Part shown: one piece after another, positions 34,187 to 43,959 of the stretch
How positions within the stretch are numbered: position 1 is the stretch's first letter
Layout: each line of letters opens with the position of its first letter
Assembly (NCBI GenBank): GCA_946482635.1
Contig: CAMLSG010000003.1
Location: forward strand, 1-61,586
Direction: 5' to 3'
Source of the DNA: an uncultured Duganella sp.
GTDB lineage: Bacteria > Pseudomonadota > Gammaproteobacteria > Burkholderiales > Burkholderiaceae
DNA length: 61,586 bases
Program-made: the position numbers and the translations under genes
The notes under the pieces: generated by a model
Database searches by the model: none
Told to the model about the DNA's origin: nothing
The model's input: the letters and a program-made list of their open reading frames with translations, nothing else

Positions 34187-35464
34187 ATGAGGAGACAAAC
34201 GATGTGGTACCAGAATTCAGCATTCGCCATTGCCTGTGCCGCGATGCTGGCCGCCTGCGGCGGCGGTGGCGGCGGTAGCGATGGCGGAGCTGTGCAGACA
34301 ATGGCTTTCACTTTCCCAGGCGGCGCCGAAGTCGCCATTCCACCTGAAGTCGCAAGTACAACCCTGAAGGCGACCGCCAGTTCCGGCGGTCCGGTCACCT
34401 TCACTTCGAATACGCCGGACGTCTGTTCGGTGAGCGGCGACAAGCTGTCGCTGCTGAAAGCGGGCGAGTGCTCGGTGACCGCCACCCAGGCCGGCTTCGA
34501 AGGCTACGCCCCGGTTTCGCAACGCCAGCTTTTCGTGATCCCCAAGCGGCCGCATATGGTTTCCTTCCGCAATCCCGGCGCGCAGGCGCTTGATTCGCAG
34601 CCGGTAGCGCTGGCCGCAGTGTCCGACCTGGGCCGGCCGGTCACCTTCTCATCGAGCACGCCAACCGTGTGCACCGTCAGCGGCAGCACGATGACCAAGG
34701 TTGGCAATGGCCTGTGCACCATCACCGCCCAATCGGACGGCGGCGATATTTTTGCGACGGCGACCATGGTCAAGAATATTCCGATCGGTACCGAAAAGGC
34801 GCCGGTACTGACGCATTTCAGCGGCTTCAAGGACGCCTCGACCACCAAGGAAGGGGGCGCCATCAACGGCTATGCAGGCGTGAACCTGAACGGCTGGTGG
34901 TGCAATGGCTGGTGCGACCAGGTCCTGTCGGACGACGGCAGCAACCTCAGGTTCACCTTCAACGTCAAGCTCGACAAGCCGAACGACGGCAGCTGGATCG
35001 GCGGCTACTATGGCTTGCACGTGCTCGGCGCCGGCCTGAAAGAGATCTCCAAGGTGGGCCCGATGATCAGCGGCGTGCGAATCGACTCGCAGGCTTCGAT
35101 GAGGTTCCGGATCGCGCAGAACGCTGAATGGATCAACACGGGCAACAACACTGTCAATGTCGACCTGGTCCTAGGCCACTTTGTGCTGAAAGACGGCAAG
35201 GATGCCTGCAACGTGACGTTGCGCTCGAAAATCAAGCCGGCCACCACCGACGCCACCGACTACACGGTCTCCTTGCGCGATGTGACGGTCGCCGAGGCGT
35301 GCGGCCTGAGCGACATCAACACCTGGAATGAGCTGCAGGACTACCCGATCGTCCAGGTTTCGTTCAACGCCGACAGCATGAACGTTTCGGTTTCCAGCAC
35401 TCCGCTGGACAAGCCTACCTACCCGACCCGGATTACGTTGACCGGCCCGATTACCTTCCAGTGA
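34187..35464 (+). CDS. Lipoprotein with two Ig-like repeats
   Basis: 425 residues. The lipobox LAAC (near 24) is followed by a Gly-rich linker. Two similar beta domains (each with PVTF-SS/SN-TPxVC-VSG...G-CxVTA, about 65-105 and 145-190) resemble bacterial Ig-like repeats. The C-terminal ~230 residues have aromatic and Cys-rich patterns (NGWWCNGWCDQV) and could bind glycans. It ends where the TonB receptor begins (TGATG), as in surface glycan-binding / receptor pairs. An alternative ATG at 34202 has a better ribosome-binding site but loses the positive N-terminus. Confidence 0.75.
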   Translation: MRRQTMWYQNSAFAIACAAMLAACGGGGGGSDGGAVQTMAFTFPGGAEVAIPPEVASTTLKATASSGGPVTFTSNTPDVCSVSGDKLSLLKAGECSVTATQAGFEGYAPVSQRQLFVIPKRPHMVSFRNPGAQALDSQPVALAAVSDLGRPVTFSSSTPTVCTVSGSTMTKVGNGLCTITAQSDGGDIFATATMVKNIPIGTEKAPVLTHFSGFKDASTTKEGGAINGYAGVNLNGWWCNGWCDQVLSDDGSNLRFTFNVKLDKPNDGSWIGGYYGLHVLGAGLKEISKVGPMISGVRIDSQASMRFRIAQNAEWINTGNNTVNVDLVLGHFVLKDGKDACNVTLRSKIKPATTDATDYTVSLRDVTVAEACGLSDINTWNELQDYPIVQVSFNADSMNVSVSSTPLDKPTYPTRITLTGPITFQ

Positions 35465-35502
35465 TGCGCCAGCAAGCAAAGCAGATAAACAGGATAAATA
35501 TA

Positions 35503-38500
35503 ATGAAGAGAATTGAGACAACGAACGCCAGGCAGCCACTCAAGATGACCGCGCTGGCTTTCGCCGCAGCGCAGCTTGCAATGCTGTGCAGCAGCGCCGC
35601 GCAGGCCCAGTCCGAAGCAACGGAGCCGGCGGCCAAGGACACTCCGGCAGTGGTGGTGGTGACCGGCCAGCGCCGCCAGGTCGAAACCGCGCAGCGCATC
35701 AAGCAGGAGTCCGAACTGATCGTCGACTCGGTGGTGGCCGATGAAGCCGGCAAGCTACCCGATAAATCGATTACCGAAGTGCTGCAGCGCGTGGTGGGCG
35801 TCACCATGGACCGCAACCGTACGCGTACCGGCGCCAATCTGGCGGCCAATGGGCTGGGATTCGATGTGGAAGGCTCGGGCATCCAGGTGCGCGGCCTGTC
35901 CTGGGGTTCCTCCACGCTGAACGGACGCGAAACCTTTTCGGCGGGCTGGCCCGGCCGTGAGCTGAGCTGGGGCGACGTGCCGCCGGAACTGATGGCAGGC
36001 GTGGACGTGTACAAGAACCCTTCCGCCGACCTGATTGAAGGCGGCATCAGCGGCCAGGTCAACCTGCGCACGCGGCTGCCGTTCGACAGCAAGGGCCAGA
36101 GCGGCGCGTTGACCGTGTCGGACAACTATGCGGTGCTGGGAAAGAAGAATTCGCCGGCCTACTCGGGCCTGTACTCGAACCGCTGGCAAACCGACATGGG
36201 CGAATTCGGCGCGCTGGTTGACCTGTCGTACGGTAAAACCACCAGCCGCTACGATTCGATCGACCAATCCGTCTACTACCCGCGCAGCAACCTCGTTGCA
36301 GGCCAGACGGTGTGGGTGCCGGTGGGCGCTTCCTGGGGCACCAGCACGGGGGAGACCGAGCGCAAGGGCTTCTATGGCGCCTTGCAGTGGAAGAAGAACG
36401 GCAAGGAGTCTTCGCTGACGTACTTCGATTCCGCGTTCAATTCCACGAACTTCGGCAACAATATTTTCGCCGGCGGCGAAGATCCTTACCTCACGAAATA
36501 TACAGACGCCAAGTACGACGGCAATGGCGTCTTCCAATCCGGCATCCTGACCTATCCGCTCGGTGGCAAGGGCGCGAACCAGTTCGCCGAGGGAGGCCTG
36601 CGCATGGGCACCACCCGCAATTACAGCGACGTGAAAGGGCGTACGCGCGAGCTGGCCTGGAACTTCAAGTGGCAGGCCAACGAGCGCTGGTCTTTCCAGA
36701 ACGACCTGCAGTGGGTCCATTCCACCAACTCGGGCGATTTTGGCATGATCAACCTTGGCACCTTCGTGCCGAGCATGGGCGTGGACGTTTCCGGCGCGCG
36801 GCCTGCATTCAACTTCGACGAGAAGGCGCGCAACTTCCTGGCCGATCCCGCCAACTATTACTGGGACATCTCGCAGCCTGACGTCAACAAGGCCAAGGCG
36901 GACCTGTATGCGTGGAAGGTGGACGGCAAATATGTCTTCGACCATGCAGTCTTGCGCGACGTGCGCTTTGGCATGCGCCTGACCAAGCGCTCCTCCAGGA
37001 AAGACAAGAACGCCGGTACCGGCTGGAAGTCCTTCTCCGAAGAGTGGGGCGTGGCAACCACCAAGGTGGCGGGGCAATTGCCCAACCCGGCAGACTTGGG
37101 CTGGCAGCGCAGCAACTTCGGCTACCTGAGCGACCCGCGCTATGCGGCATTGGGCAGCGTTGAAACCTTCTCTTTCCCGAATTTCTTCAACGGCCGCATG
37201 AGCTCACCGCCAACGATCGTGCTGCCGACCCGGGCCCTGATCCAGGACAAGCCGGCCGCTTACCAGAAATTGTTGACTGCCCTGCGCTATAACTGCGAGG
37301 ACGCCAATGCGATCAAGGGCACCAGCACCGATTGCTCACAGATGGGTAGCGACTGGATACGCGATAGCTTCAGCGACGAGCCGAAGTACGTCAGTGAACA
37401 CAGCGAAGGCACGCAAGCGCTGTATGGCAGCCTGCGCTTCGGCTTCGATGACTGGAAGTATCCGGTGGAAGGCAACGCGGGCGTGCGCGTGATCCGGACC
37501 AATACGGTGGCTCATGGCTATACGGTGTTCAAGCCTAGCTATAGCGACTCGACCCCGCCAAGCCTGCCGCGCTTCGGCACGATCGACGAGCCTATGGACC
37601 TCAAGTCGAACCATATCGACGTGGTCCCGAGCCTGAACCTGAAGGCGAACTTGACGGACAAGCTGCAATCGCGCCTGGCGCTGTCGCGCGGCATTTACCG
37701 TCCCGGCTTCGACCAGCTGCAGGAGTACATTACCCTGAGCCAGAACGTCACCATGGACAGCAGCGGCAAGAACGTCAGCATGGTTACCTACACGGGCAAG
37801 AACGATGGCAACGTGAAGCTGAAGCCGCTCAAGGCGAACAACGTCGACGTTTCGCTGGAATGGTACCCGCAGAACGGGCAGTCACTGACCGGTGTGCTGT
37901 TCTACAAGAACGTCAGGGACATCATCATGTCCGAGACCTACACCAGGACGATCAAGGACAAGGCCGGCAACGAACAGGACTTCGAAATCACCGGTCCGGC
38001 CAATGCCGCGAAACTCTGGCTGGCCGGCGTTGAAATCGCGGGCCTGACCTACCTGGACAAGCTTCCCGGCCTGGCCGAGCGCCTGCCGGAGTGGGCGAAG
38101 GGGTTCGGCGTGTCCGCCAACTTCACCTACACGCACGGCAAGCAGGAACTGTATCACCCCTTCAATATGCCTTACTGCAATGCAGGCAGCCTGTCGATCG
38201 GCGGCAACCTGTATGGCTGCGACACCAACGGCTTGCCGTTCAAGGACTTGCCGGTGCCGTACATGTCGAAGCGCGCCTTCAACGCGGCCTTCATGTACGA
38301 CCGCGGGCCGATCTCGGCGCGCCTCGCGTACAGCTGGCGTGACCGCACGCTGCTGGCAACCGGGGTGTACGGTGCTTCGGGCGACAAGGGCACCAGCGCC
38401 GATCCAGTGCGCATTGCCGCCAACGGCGGCGTTGCGCCGACAGACGTGGGCTGGGGCCTGCCGGTCTGGCAGGAGGCGGTGGGACAGTGGGATGCCGGCA

Positions 38501-38661
38501 TCAATTACCGCATCGGCGAGCACTTGTGGGCCAGCTTCAACGTCAGCAACCTGACCAACGTCGTAACGCGGCAGACCAACCAGCAGGCCCCAGGCAATAT
38601 GGGCCGCTCCTGGTACGACCCGGGCCGCAGCTACCGGGTGTCGGCAGGTTATACTTTCTGA
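35503..38661 (+). CDS. TonB-dependent receptor, large glycan-type
   Basis: 1052 residues from the ATG at 35503 (an ATG at 35464 overlapping the previous stop is possible). A signal peptide ends AQAQ near 36. The plug domain (DKSITEVLQRVVGVTMDRNR, IQVRGLSWGSSTLNGRE, VDVYKNPSADLIEGGISGQVNL) and a long barrel ending GYTF are typical of the ~1000-residue receptors for oligosaccharides in Xanthomonas- and Caulobacter-like bacteria. Position among glycan genes suggests uptake of xyloglucan fragments, by inference. A 9-bp GC-rich hairpin follows. Confidence 0.9.
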   Translation: MKRIETTNARQPLKMTALAFAAAQLAMLCSSAAQAQSEATEPAAKDTPAVVVVTGQRRQVETAQRIKQESELIVDSVVADEAGKLPDKSITEVLQRVVGVTMDRNRTRTGANLAANGLGFDVEGSGIQVRGLSWGSSTLNGRETFSAGWPGRELSWGDVPPELMAGVDVYKNPSADLIEGGISGQVNLRTRLPFDSKGQSGALTVSDNYAVLGKKNSPAYSGLYSNRWQTDMGEFGALVDLSYGKTTSRYDSIDQSVYYPRSNLVAGQTVWVPVGASWGTSTGETERKGFYGALQWKKNGKESSLTYFDSAFNSTNFGNNIFAGGEDPYLTKYTDAKYDGNGVFQSGILTYPLGGKGANQFAEGGLRMGTTRNYSDVKGRTRELAWNFKWQANERWSFQNDLQWVHSTNSGDFGMINLGTFVPSMGVDVSGARPAFNFDEKARNFLADPANYYWDISQPDVNKAKADLYAWKVDGKYVFDHAVLRDVRFGMRLTKRSSRKDKNAGTGWKSFSEEWGVATTKVAGQLPNPADLGWQRSNFGYLSDPRYAALGSVETFSFPNFFNGRMSSPPTIVLPTRALIQDKPAAYQKLLTALRYNCEDANAIKGTSTDCSQMGSDWIRDSFSDEPKYVSEHSEGTQALYGSLRFGFDDWKYPVEGNAGVRVIRTNTVAHGYTVFKPSYSDSTPPSLPRFGTIDEPMDLKSNHIDVVPSLNLKANLTDKLQSRLALSRGIYRPGFDQLQEYITLSQNVTMDSSGKNVSMVTYTGKNDGNVKLKPLKANNVDVSLEWYPQNGQSLTGVLFYKNVRDIIMSETYTRTIKDKAGNEQDFEITGPANAAKLWLAGVEIAGLTYLDKLPGLAERLPEWAKGFGVSANFTYTHGKQELYHPFNMPYCNAGSLSIGGNLYGCDTNGLPFKDLPVPYMSKRAFNAAFMYDRGPISARLAYSWRDRTLLATGVYGASGDKGTSADPVRIAANGGVAPTDVGWGLPVWQEAVGQWDAGINYRIGEHLWASFNVSNLTNVVTRQTNQQAPGNMGRSWYDPGRSYRVSAGYTF

Positions 38662-38669
38662 CGCTGATC

Positions 38670-38695
38670 GCCGCGCCGTCGTGAGCCGGCGCGGC
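38670..38695 (+). terminator. GC-rich hairpin after the TonB receptor
   Basis: GCCGCGCCG (38670-38678) and CGGCGCGGC (38687-38695) pair perfectly around an 8-nt loop, 9 bp after the stop. There is no T-run, so it may be an attenuator or an mRNA-stabilising hairpin between receptor and lldD. Confidence 0.55.
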
Positions 38696-38763
38696 AAGTG
38701 CTGCTGCCACTTGGCATAAACTTGTGGCACCAGCCCGTTGAAAGACCAACCTGCCGTAAATCG

Positions 38764-39894
38764 ATGATCATTTCTTCTGCTACCGATTACCGGGAAGCGG
38801 CGCGGCGCAAGCTGCCGCCGTTCCTGTTCCACTACCTTGACGGCGGCGCCGGCACCGAAACCACGCTGCGGGCGAATGTCGACGACCTGCAGCAGGTCAA
38901 CCTGCGCCAGCGCGTGCTGAAAGGCTCGGAGGAGCTTGACCTGTCCACCGAATGGTTCGGCGTGAAGCAGGACTTGCCGCTGGCGCTGGCGCCCGTCGGT
39001 CTTACCGGCATGTATGCGCGCCGCGGCGAAGTACAGGCAGCCCGCGTGGCGGCGGAGCGCAATATCCCCTTTATCCAGTCGACCGTTTCGGTCTGCCCCT
39101 TGAAGGAGGTGGCGGAGCAGTCGTCCAAACCGCTGTGGTGCCAGTTGTACGTGCTGAAAGACCGCGGCTTCATGCGCGACTACCTGCAGCGGGCCCGCGA
39201 GCTGGGCATCAAGACCCTGGTGTTCACCGTCGACATGCCGGTGCCCGGCGCACGCTATCGCGATGCGCACTCCGGCATGAGCGGCCGTAATGGGCCCTTG
39301 CGCCGGGTGCTGCAGGCCATGCTGCATCCGCGCTGGGCGCTGGACGTTGGGCTGCTCGGCAAGCCGCATGACCTGGGCAATATTTCGGCCTATCGCGGCA
39401 ATCCCACCGGCCTTGCCGATTACCTGGGCTGGCTGGCCGCCAACTTCGATCCGGGCATCGATTGGAACGACCTGCAATGGATTCGTGACGAATGGCAGGG
39501 GCCGATGGTCATCAAGGGCATCCTCGATGCCCAGGATGCGCGCGACGCCAAGTCCTTCGGCGCCGACGGCATCGTCGTTTCGAACCATGGCGGGCGCCAG
39601 CTCGACGGCGCCTTGTCCACGGCGCGGGCGCTGCCGACCATCGCCGAGGCGGTGAAAGGGGACCTGACGATCTTCGCCGATTCCGGCGTGCGCACCGGCC
39701 TGGACGTGGTGCGCCTGCTGGCGTTGGGGGCGGACGGAGTGCTGATCGGCCGCGCCTTCGTGTACGCGCTGGCGACCAGCGGAGCGTCCGGCGTACGCAA
39801 CTTGCTTGCCATCCTCGAGAAGGATATTCGTACCAGCATGGTGCTCACCGGCGTGAAATCGGTGCGCGATATCAGCGCAGACATTCTCGCCTGA
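38764..39894 (+). CDS. lldD: FMN-dependent L-lactate dehydrogenase
   Basis: 376 residues from the ATG at 38764. FMN alpha-hydroxy-acid oxidase fold with the active-site segment [10 protein letters not shown] (His275, Arg278), [14 protein letters not shown] near 154-167 and a VKSVRDI end. It oxidises L-lactate to pyruvate and feeds electrons to quinone. It is the only non-glycan-degrading gene between receptor and GH74. L-lactate is an end product of the diketo-fuconate route encoded downstream, which gives it a reason to be here. The ribosome-binding site is weak. Confidence 0.9.
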   Translation: MIISSATDYREAARRKLPPFLFHYLDGGAGTETTLRANVDDLQQVNLRQRVLKGSEELDLSTEWFGVKQDLPLALAPVGLTGMYARRGEVQAARVAAERNIPFIQSTVSVCPLKEVAEQSSKPLWCQLYVLKDRGFMRDYLQRARELGIKTLVFTVDMPVPGARYRDAHSGMSGRNGPLRRVLQAMLHPRWALDVGLLGKPHDLGNISAYRGNPTGLADYLGWLAANFDPGIDWNDLQWIRDEWQGPMVIKGILDAQDARDAKSFGADGIVVSNHGGRQLDGALSTARALPTIAEAVKGDLTIFADSGVRTGLDVVRLLALGADGVLIGRAFVYALATSGASGVRNLLAILEKDIRTSMVLTGVKSVRDISADILA

Positions 39895-39938
39895 AGCGAA
39901 GCCCTGGCCGCACTTTCTGCTGCCAGGGCCAAGGATGC

Positions 39939-42068
39939 TTATGGACGGCCGACTGCCAGGCCGCGGCCTGCGGTGCTCAGGTACACCACGCCGAAGGTGT
40001 TCATGTCGCCCACCACGGTCTCGCCGTTGGAGCCATACTGGTGCGCCCAGTCATTGATCTGCAGCCAGGTGTTGCCGATATCGGTCGAGCGGAACAGGCC
40101 GCGCACGCCGTTGACGGTGCCCCAGATGAAGATTGTCGGGTAGGTCGCGCCGCTGGCTGCCTTGCCGAAGCCGATGCCGGCGCAGGAAGTCACGTTGCTC
40201 AACTTGGTGAACGACGAGCCGGAGTTCGTGGAGCGCGCCAGGCCGTTGTTGTTCAACGGGACCCAGACATCGCCCTGCGTGTTGGGGGCGACTTTGATGC
40301 GCGGCGCGCCCCAGGCGTCCAGGTTGCTGACGTTGTAGAAGTTCACGCCGCCGTCGTAGCTCGCCCAGAACTTGCCGTTGCTGCGGTCATAGGCATAGAA
40401 CAGGTTCGAATTGATTGAATCGGCAACCGGGAAAGCGTTCGAGATATTCAGGTTGTTGACCGGGGTCCAGCTGGATCCGTAATTGAGGGAACGGTAGGTA
40501 GTGGCCGAGTTTTCCGGGCTGTGCAGCAGTACGCTGCCGTTGGCGGACAGGGCCACTTGGCCCTTGGAGCCGTTGGTGACCGCTGCCGTGCCCCAGTTGA
40601 CGGAACTGTTTTGCGATACCTGCACCTGCGAACCTGCGCGCGCCATGATGGCCGAATTGCCGGGGGCGATCGCCAGGCTGGTGGTGGTGCCCATCTTCGG
40701 TGCCAGCCTTTGGCCGTAGCCGTAGGTGTTGTAGTACCGGAAGCCGTCGAAGTCGCCGATCACGCTGACGAGAGGGCCGCCCGGCACGCTGACGACGCCA
40801 AGCGGCACGGCTTCCTCCAGGCCTTTGACGTTAAAGGTCCAGGTAGGCTGCGAGGCGCCGACATTGGTGGTCTTGAACACGCCGTTGCCGGAAGTGACCC
40901 AGGCGCTCTGGCCGTTGAATGGGTCGAAGACCACCGACCCCGCCCAGTGGATGGACTCGTCAGCGATCCAGTCGATGCCGTCGGTTGCCTTGGTGGCGTT
41001 GGCAATGACGTCGGTCCAGCTGGCGCCGCCGTTGGTGCTGAGGAAAATCCGGTCGCCATAATTGTTCCACTGTGTCCACCACATATTGATGGTGGATGCG
41101 ATCACGCGCTGGGGATTGGCGGCGTCGACGCTGATGCCGCTGAAGGCGTTCGTCATGCCGGTCGGCGTGACATTTGTCCAGCTGCCGTTCGAGACGTTGT
41201 ATTTCCATACGCCGCCTGTGCTCATCGGTTGCTCGTCGCTCACCGAGCCCGGGCCGGCGCCATTACCATAGGTAAGATAGAGATTGCCCTGGCCGTCGAA
41301 AGCACCGCGCTGCGGCATGACGTTGCCGGGCGCGCCGCTGATGGCGGTGAAAGTCTGCCCGGCGTTGTCGCTGCGGTAGAGGTTTGGGCCCACCGAGCTA
41401 AAGCGCGATACGCCGACGATCAGGCGCTGGGCCACCCCGTTGACGACGCTGGTCGGATCCGGCAGCACGAGATTGACCCCGTTCTCGTTCGGCGTGGTGG
41501 TCACGTTCAGGCTGTTCACGCGGGTCCAGCTGGCGCCGGAGTCGGTGCTCTTGAACAGGCCGTTGTAGCGGGTGCCGGTGTACAGGATGTTGCTGGAGCC
41601 GGGGTCGAAGGCCAGCCGTTCGCCGCTCTGGCGGCCGTAACCATTGCCATGAGTCTTGAACTGCGCCGTCACGTCGGTCGTGGTGAAACTCTGGCCATAG
41701 TTGGTCGAGCGCATGATGACGGTTTTGCCGTTGCTGAAGTAGCTGGTGCCTGCCAGCAGCACGATGTTGGCGGCGTTCTTCGGGTCCACCGCCATCGATT
41801 CAATGCCCATCAGGCCCATGTCGGCTTCCGACATCCAGTCCATCAGGGGCACCCATTTGCCGGCCCCTTTATCCCAGCGGTAGGCGCCGCCCACGTCGGT
41901 GCGTGCATACACCATGCCCTGTTCGGTCTTGGCCGGGAAGATGCCGGTGACGAAGCCGCCGCCGCCCATCGGGACCACGTCCCAGTTGTAGCCTGCGGCA
42001 TTCTGGGCGAGGGCGCTGGCTGCACTCAGTGCCGTTGCCAGCACAAGCAAAGATCTTATCCATTTCAT
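39939..42068 (-). CDS. Exported GH74-type xyloglucanase
   Basis: 709 residues from the ATG at 42068 (GGGAG upstream), with a signal peptide ending ALA-Q near 21. Two seven-bladed propellers are marked by Asp-box repeats (STDSGASW, SDNAGQTF, STNGGASW, STNSGSSF, STDIGNTW). The catalytic pair of GH74 fits Asp58 in RTDVGG and Asp439 in IGDFDGF. GH74 enzymes cleave the beta-1,4-glucan backbone of xyloglucan. It is divergent from the two fucosidase genes. A second GH74 gene lies at 59151-61586. Confidence 0.85.
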   Translation of the reverse strand: MKWIRSLLVLATALSAASALAQNAAGYNWDVVPMGGGGFVTGIFPAKTEQGMVYARTDVGGAYRWDKGAGKWVPLMDWMSEADMGLMGIESMAVDPKNAANIVLLAGTSYFSNGKTVIMRSTNYGQSFTTTDVTAQFKTHGNGYGRQSGERLAFDPGSSNILYTGTRYNGLFKSTDSGASWTRVNSLNVTTTPNENGVNLVLPDPTSVVNGVAQRLIVGVSRFSSVGPNLYRSDNAGQTFTAISGAPGNVMPQRGAFDGQGNLYLTYGNGAGPGSVSDEQPMSTGGVWKYNVSNGSWTNVTPTGMTNAFSGISVDAANPQRVIASTINMWWTQWNNYGDRIFLSTNGGASWTDVIANATKATDGIDWIADESIHWAGSVVFDPFNGQSAWVTSGNGVFKTTNVGASQPTWTFNVKGLEEAVPLGVVSVPGGPLVSVIGDFDGFRYYNTYGYGQRLAPKMGTTTSLAIAPGNSAIMARAGSQVQVSQNSSVNWGTAAVTNGSKGQVALSANGSVLLHSPENSATTYRSLNYGSSWTPVNNLNISNAFPVADSINSNLFYAYDRSNGKFWASYDGGVNFYNVSNLDAWGAPRIKVAPNTQGDVWVPLNNNGLARSTNSGSSFTKLSNVTSCAGIGFGKAASGATYPTIFIWGTVNGVRGLFRSTDIGNTWLQINDWAHQYGSNGETVVGDMNTFGVVYLSTAGRGLAVGRP

Positions 42069-42271
42069 ATGAATGTCTCCCACTATTTCTCTATTGATCG
42101 GATGTCCGTCCGGAGTACGGCACGGGCACCCCAGCGTATTGCGCCGCCGGAGATGGCGATAACGCGCACGCAGGAATTCCTAACAAATTCTGAAAATTGA
42201 AGAATTTCTGCGGGAAGTGCTAGAAGCTTTGTGAGGGCTTTTCGTATGGCGTTGCATTTATTTAAATGGCG

Positions 42272-42295
42272 ATGTACAGTATATATGCGAAACAA
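42272..42295. promoter_or_regulatory. Candidate GntR operator before the fucosidases
   Basis: This 24-bp site has an ATATAT core with TGTACAGT on the left and GCGAAACAA on the right. It matches the palindrome at 51221-51244 at 19 of 24 bases and ends 17 bp before the GH29 start, where a repressor would block transcription or initiation. Confidence 0.65.
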
Positions 42296-42312
42296 CGCGC
42301 AAGGAGAGAATA

Positions 42313-43950
42313 GTGAAGAGACGGGAAATACTGAAACACCTGGGTGCGGCCATTCCCGCACTGGCCGTGACGCGCTACGGTCACGCGGCGGCCGGCGGCG
42401 CGCCGAAACACGAAACCATGGCGCGCGGGCCCTTTGCGCCGAACTGGGATTCCCTGGCCGAATACCGCACGCCGGACTGGTTCAGGAACGCGAAATTCGG
42501 CATCTGGGCACACTGGGGACCGCAATGCGAACCCGAGTTCGGCGACTGGTATGCGCGCGCCATGTATGAAGAGGGCAGCGATGCCTACAAGTATCACCTG
42601 AAGAAATACGGCCATCCTTCGCAGTTCGGCTTCAAGGACATCATCCACCGGTGGAAGGCGGACCGCTGGGATCCAGACGCCCTGGTCTCCCTATACAAGC
42701 AGGCCGGTGCCAAATACTTTGTTGCGCTGGCCAACCACCATGACAATTTCGACCTGTATGCCAGCAAGCACCAACCGCAGTGGAATTCGACCAGGCTGGG
42801 CCCAAAGAAGGACTTGATTGCGGGCTGGGGAGCGGCCGCCAAGCGCCACGGCCTGCGATTTGGCGTCAGCGTGCACGCTGCGCATGCCTGGACCTGGTAC
42901 GAGACCGCGCAGGGCGCCGATAAATCGGGCCCATATGCCGGCGTGCCCTACGACGGAAAATCGGGGAAAGCGGACGGCAAGGGCAAGTGGTGGCAAGGGC
43001 TGGACCCGCAAGCCTTATACGCGCAAAACCACGCCTTGAGCAAGACCAGCCATACCCATGAGCTGTGGGATTGGGGAAATGGCGCCTCGGTTCCAGACCA
43101 GGCGTACTGCGAAAAACTGTATGACCGCACCATTGAACTGATCAACAACTACGATCCTGACCTGGTGTACTACGACGACAGCAAGCTGCCGCTTTGGCCG
43201 GTCAGCGACGTCGGCCTGCGCATGGCGGCGCACATGTATAACCGCAGCATTGCCCGGAAGGGCAAGCTGGACGCCGTCGTCAACGGCAAGGTACTCGATG
43301 CCCAGCAGCGCAAGACCATGGTGTGGGACATCGAACGTGGCCAGAGCAATGTGATCGAGCCGCTGCCCTGGCAGACCTGTACCTGTATCGGTAGCTGGCA
43401 TTACGACCGGCGGGTGTACGACAGTAAAAGCTACAAGAGTGCGCAAACCGTCGTGCACACCTTGGTCGATGTGGTCAGCAAGAACGGTAACTTGCTGCTG
43501 AGTGTTCCAGTCCGCGGCGACGGCACGATCGATGAACTGGAGCAGGCCATCGTCGAGGAGATCGGCCGCTGGCTGGCGGTCAACGGCGAGGCGATTTACG
43601 ATACGCGGCCATGGTCGGTGTTTGGCGAAGGGCCGTCCCTGGCCGAATCGTCGCCGCTCAGCGGCCCGGGCTTCAACGAAGGCAAGAGCAAGCCGTTCAC
43701 CTCCGAGGATATCCGCTTCACGACGAAGGGCGATGCAGTGTACGCCATCGTCATGGGCTGGCCGGCCAGCGGCAAAGTGGCTATCAAGGGCATGCAAAGC
43801 GGCAGCCCGCAGCTGAAGCAGGCGGTATCGCGGGTCGAACTGGTGGGCGGGAATGCGCTGGCCTTCACTCAAACGCAGGATGGCCTGCAGGTAGCCTTGC
43901 CGGCCAATGCGCCGGCGCTGCCCTATGCCTTCGCGCTGAAAATTACCTGA
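42313..43950 (+). CDS. GH29 alpha-L-fucosidase, Tat-type signal
   Basis: 545 residues. The N-terminus KRREILKHLG followed by a hydrophobic stretch is a Tat-like signal. The barrel shows FRNAKFGIWAHWG near 58-69, an ALANHHDNFD motif near 138-147 and DLVYYDDS with the probable nucleophile Asp288, as in GH29. It removes L-fucose from glycans in the periplasm. It is followed after 9 bp by a second, Sec-exported GH29. The ATATAT operator lies just upstream. Confidence 0.88.
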   Translation: MKRREILKHLGAAIPALAVTRYGHAAAGGAPKHETMARGPFAPNWDSLAEYRTPDWFRNAKFGIWAHWGPQCEPEFGDWYARAMYEEGSDAYKYHLKKYGHPSQFGFKDIIHRWKADRWDPDALVSLYKQAGAKYFVALANHHDNFDLYASKHQPQWNSTRLGPKKDLIAGWGAAAKRHGLRFGVSVHAAHAWTWYETAQGADKSGPYAGVPYDGKSGKADGKGKWWQGLDPQALYAQNHALSKTSHTHELWDWGNGASVPDQAYCEKLYDRTIELINNYDPDLVYYDDSKLPLWPVSDVGLRMAAHMYNRSIARKGKLDAVVNGKVLDAQQRKTMVWDIERGQSNVIEPLPWQTCTCIGSWHYDRRVYDSKSYKSAQTVVHTLVDVVSKNGNLLLSVPVRGDGTIDELEQAIVEEIGRWLAVNGEAIYDTRPWSVFGEGPSLAESSPLSGPGFNEGKSKPFTSEDIRFTTKGDAVYAIVMGWPASGKVAIKGMQSGSPQLKQAVSRVELVGGNALAFTQTQDGLQVALPANAPALPYAFALKIT

Positions 43951-43959
43951 AGGGAATGT

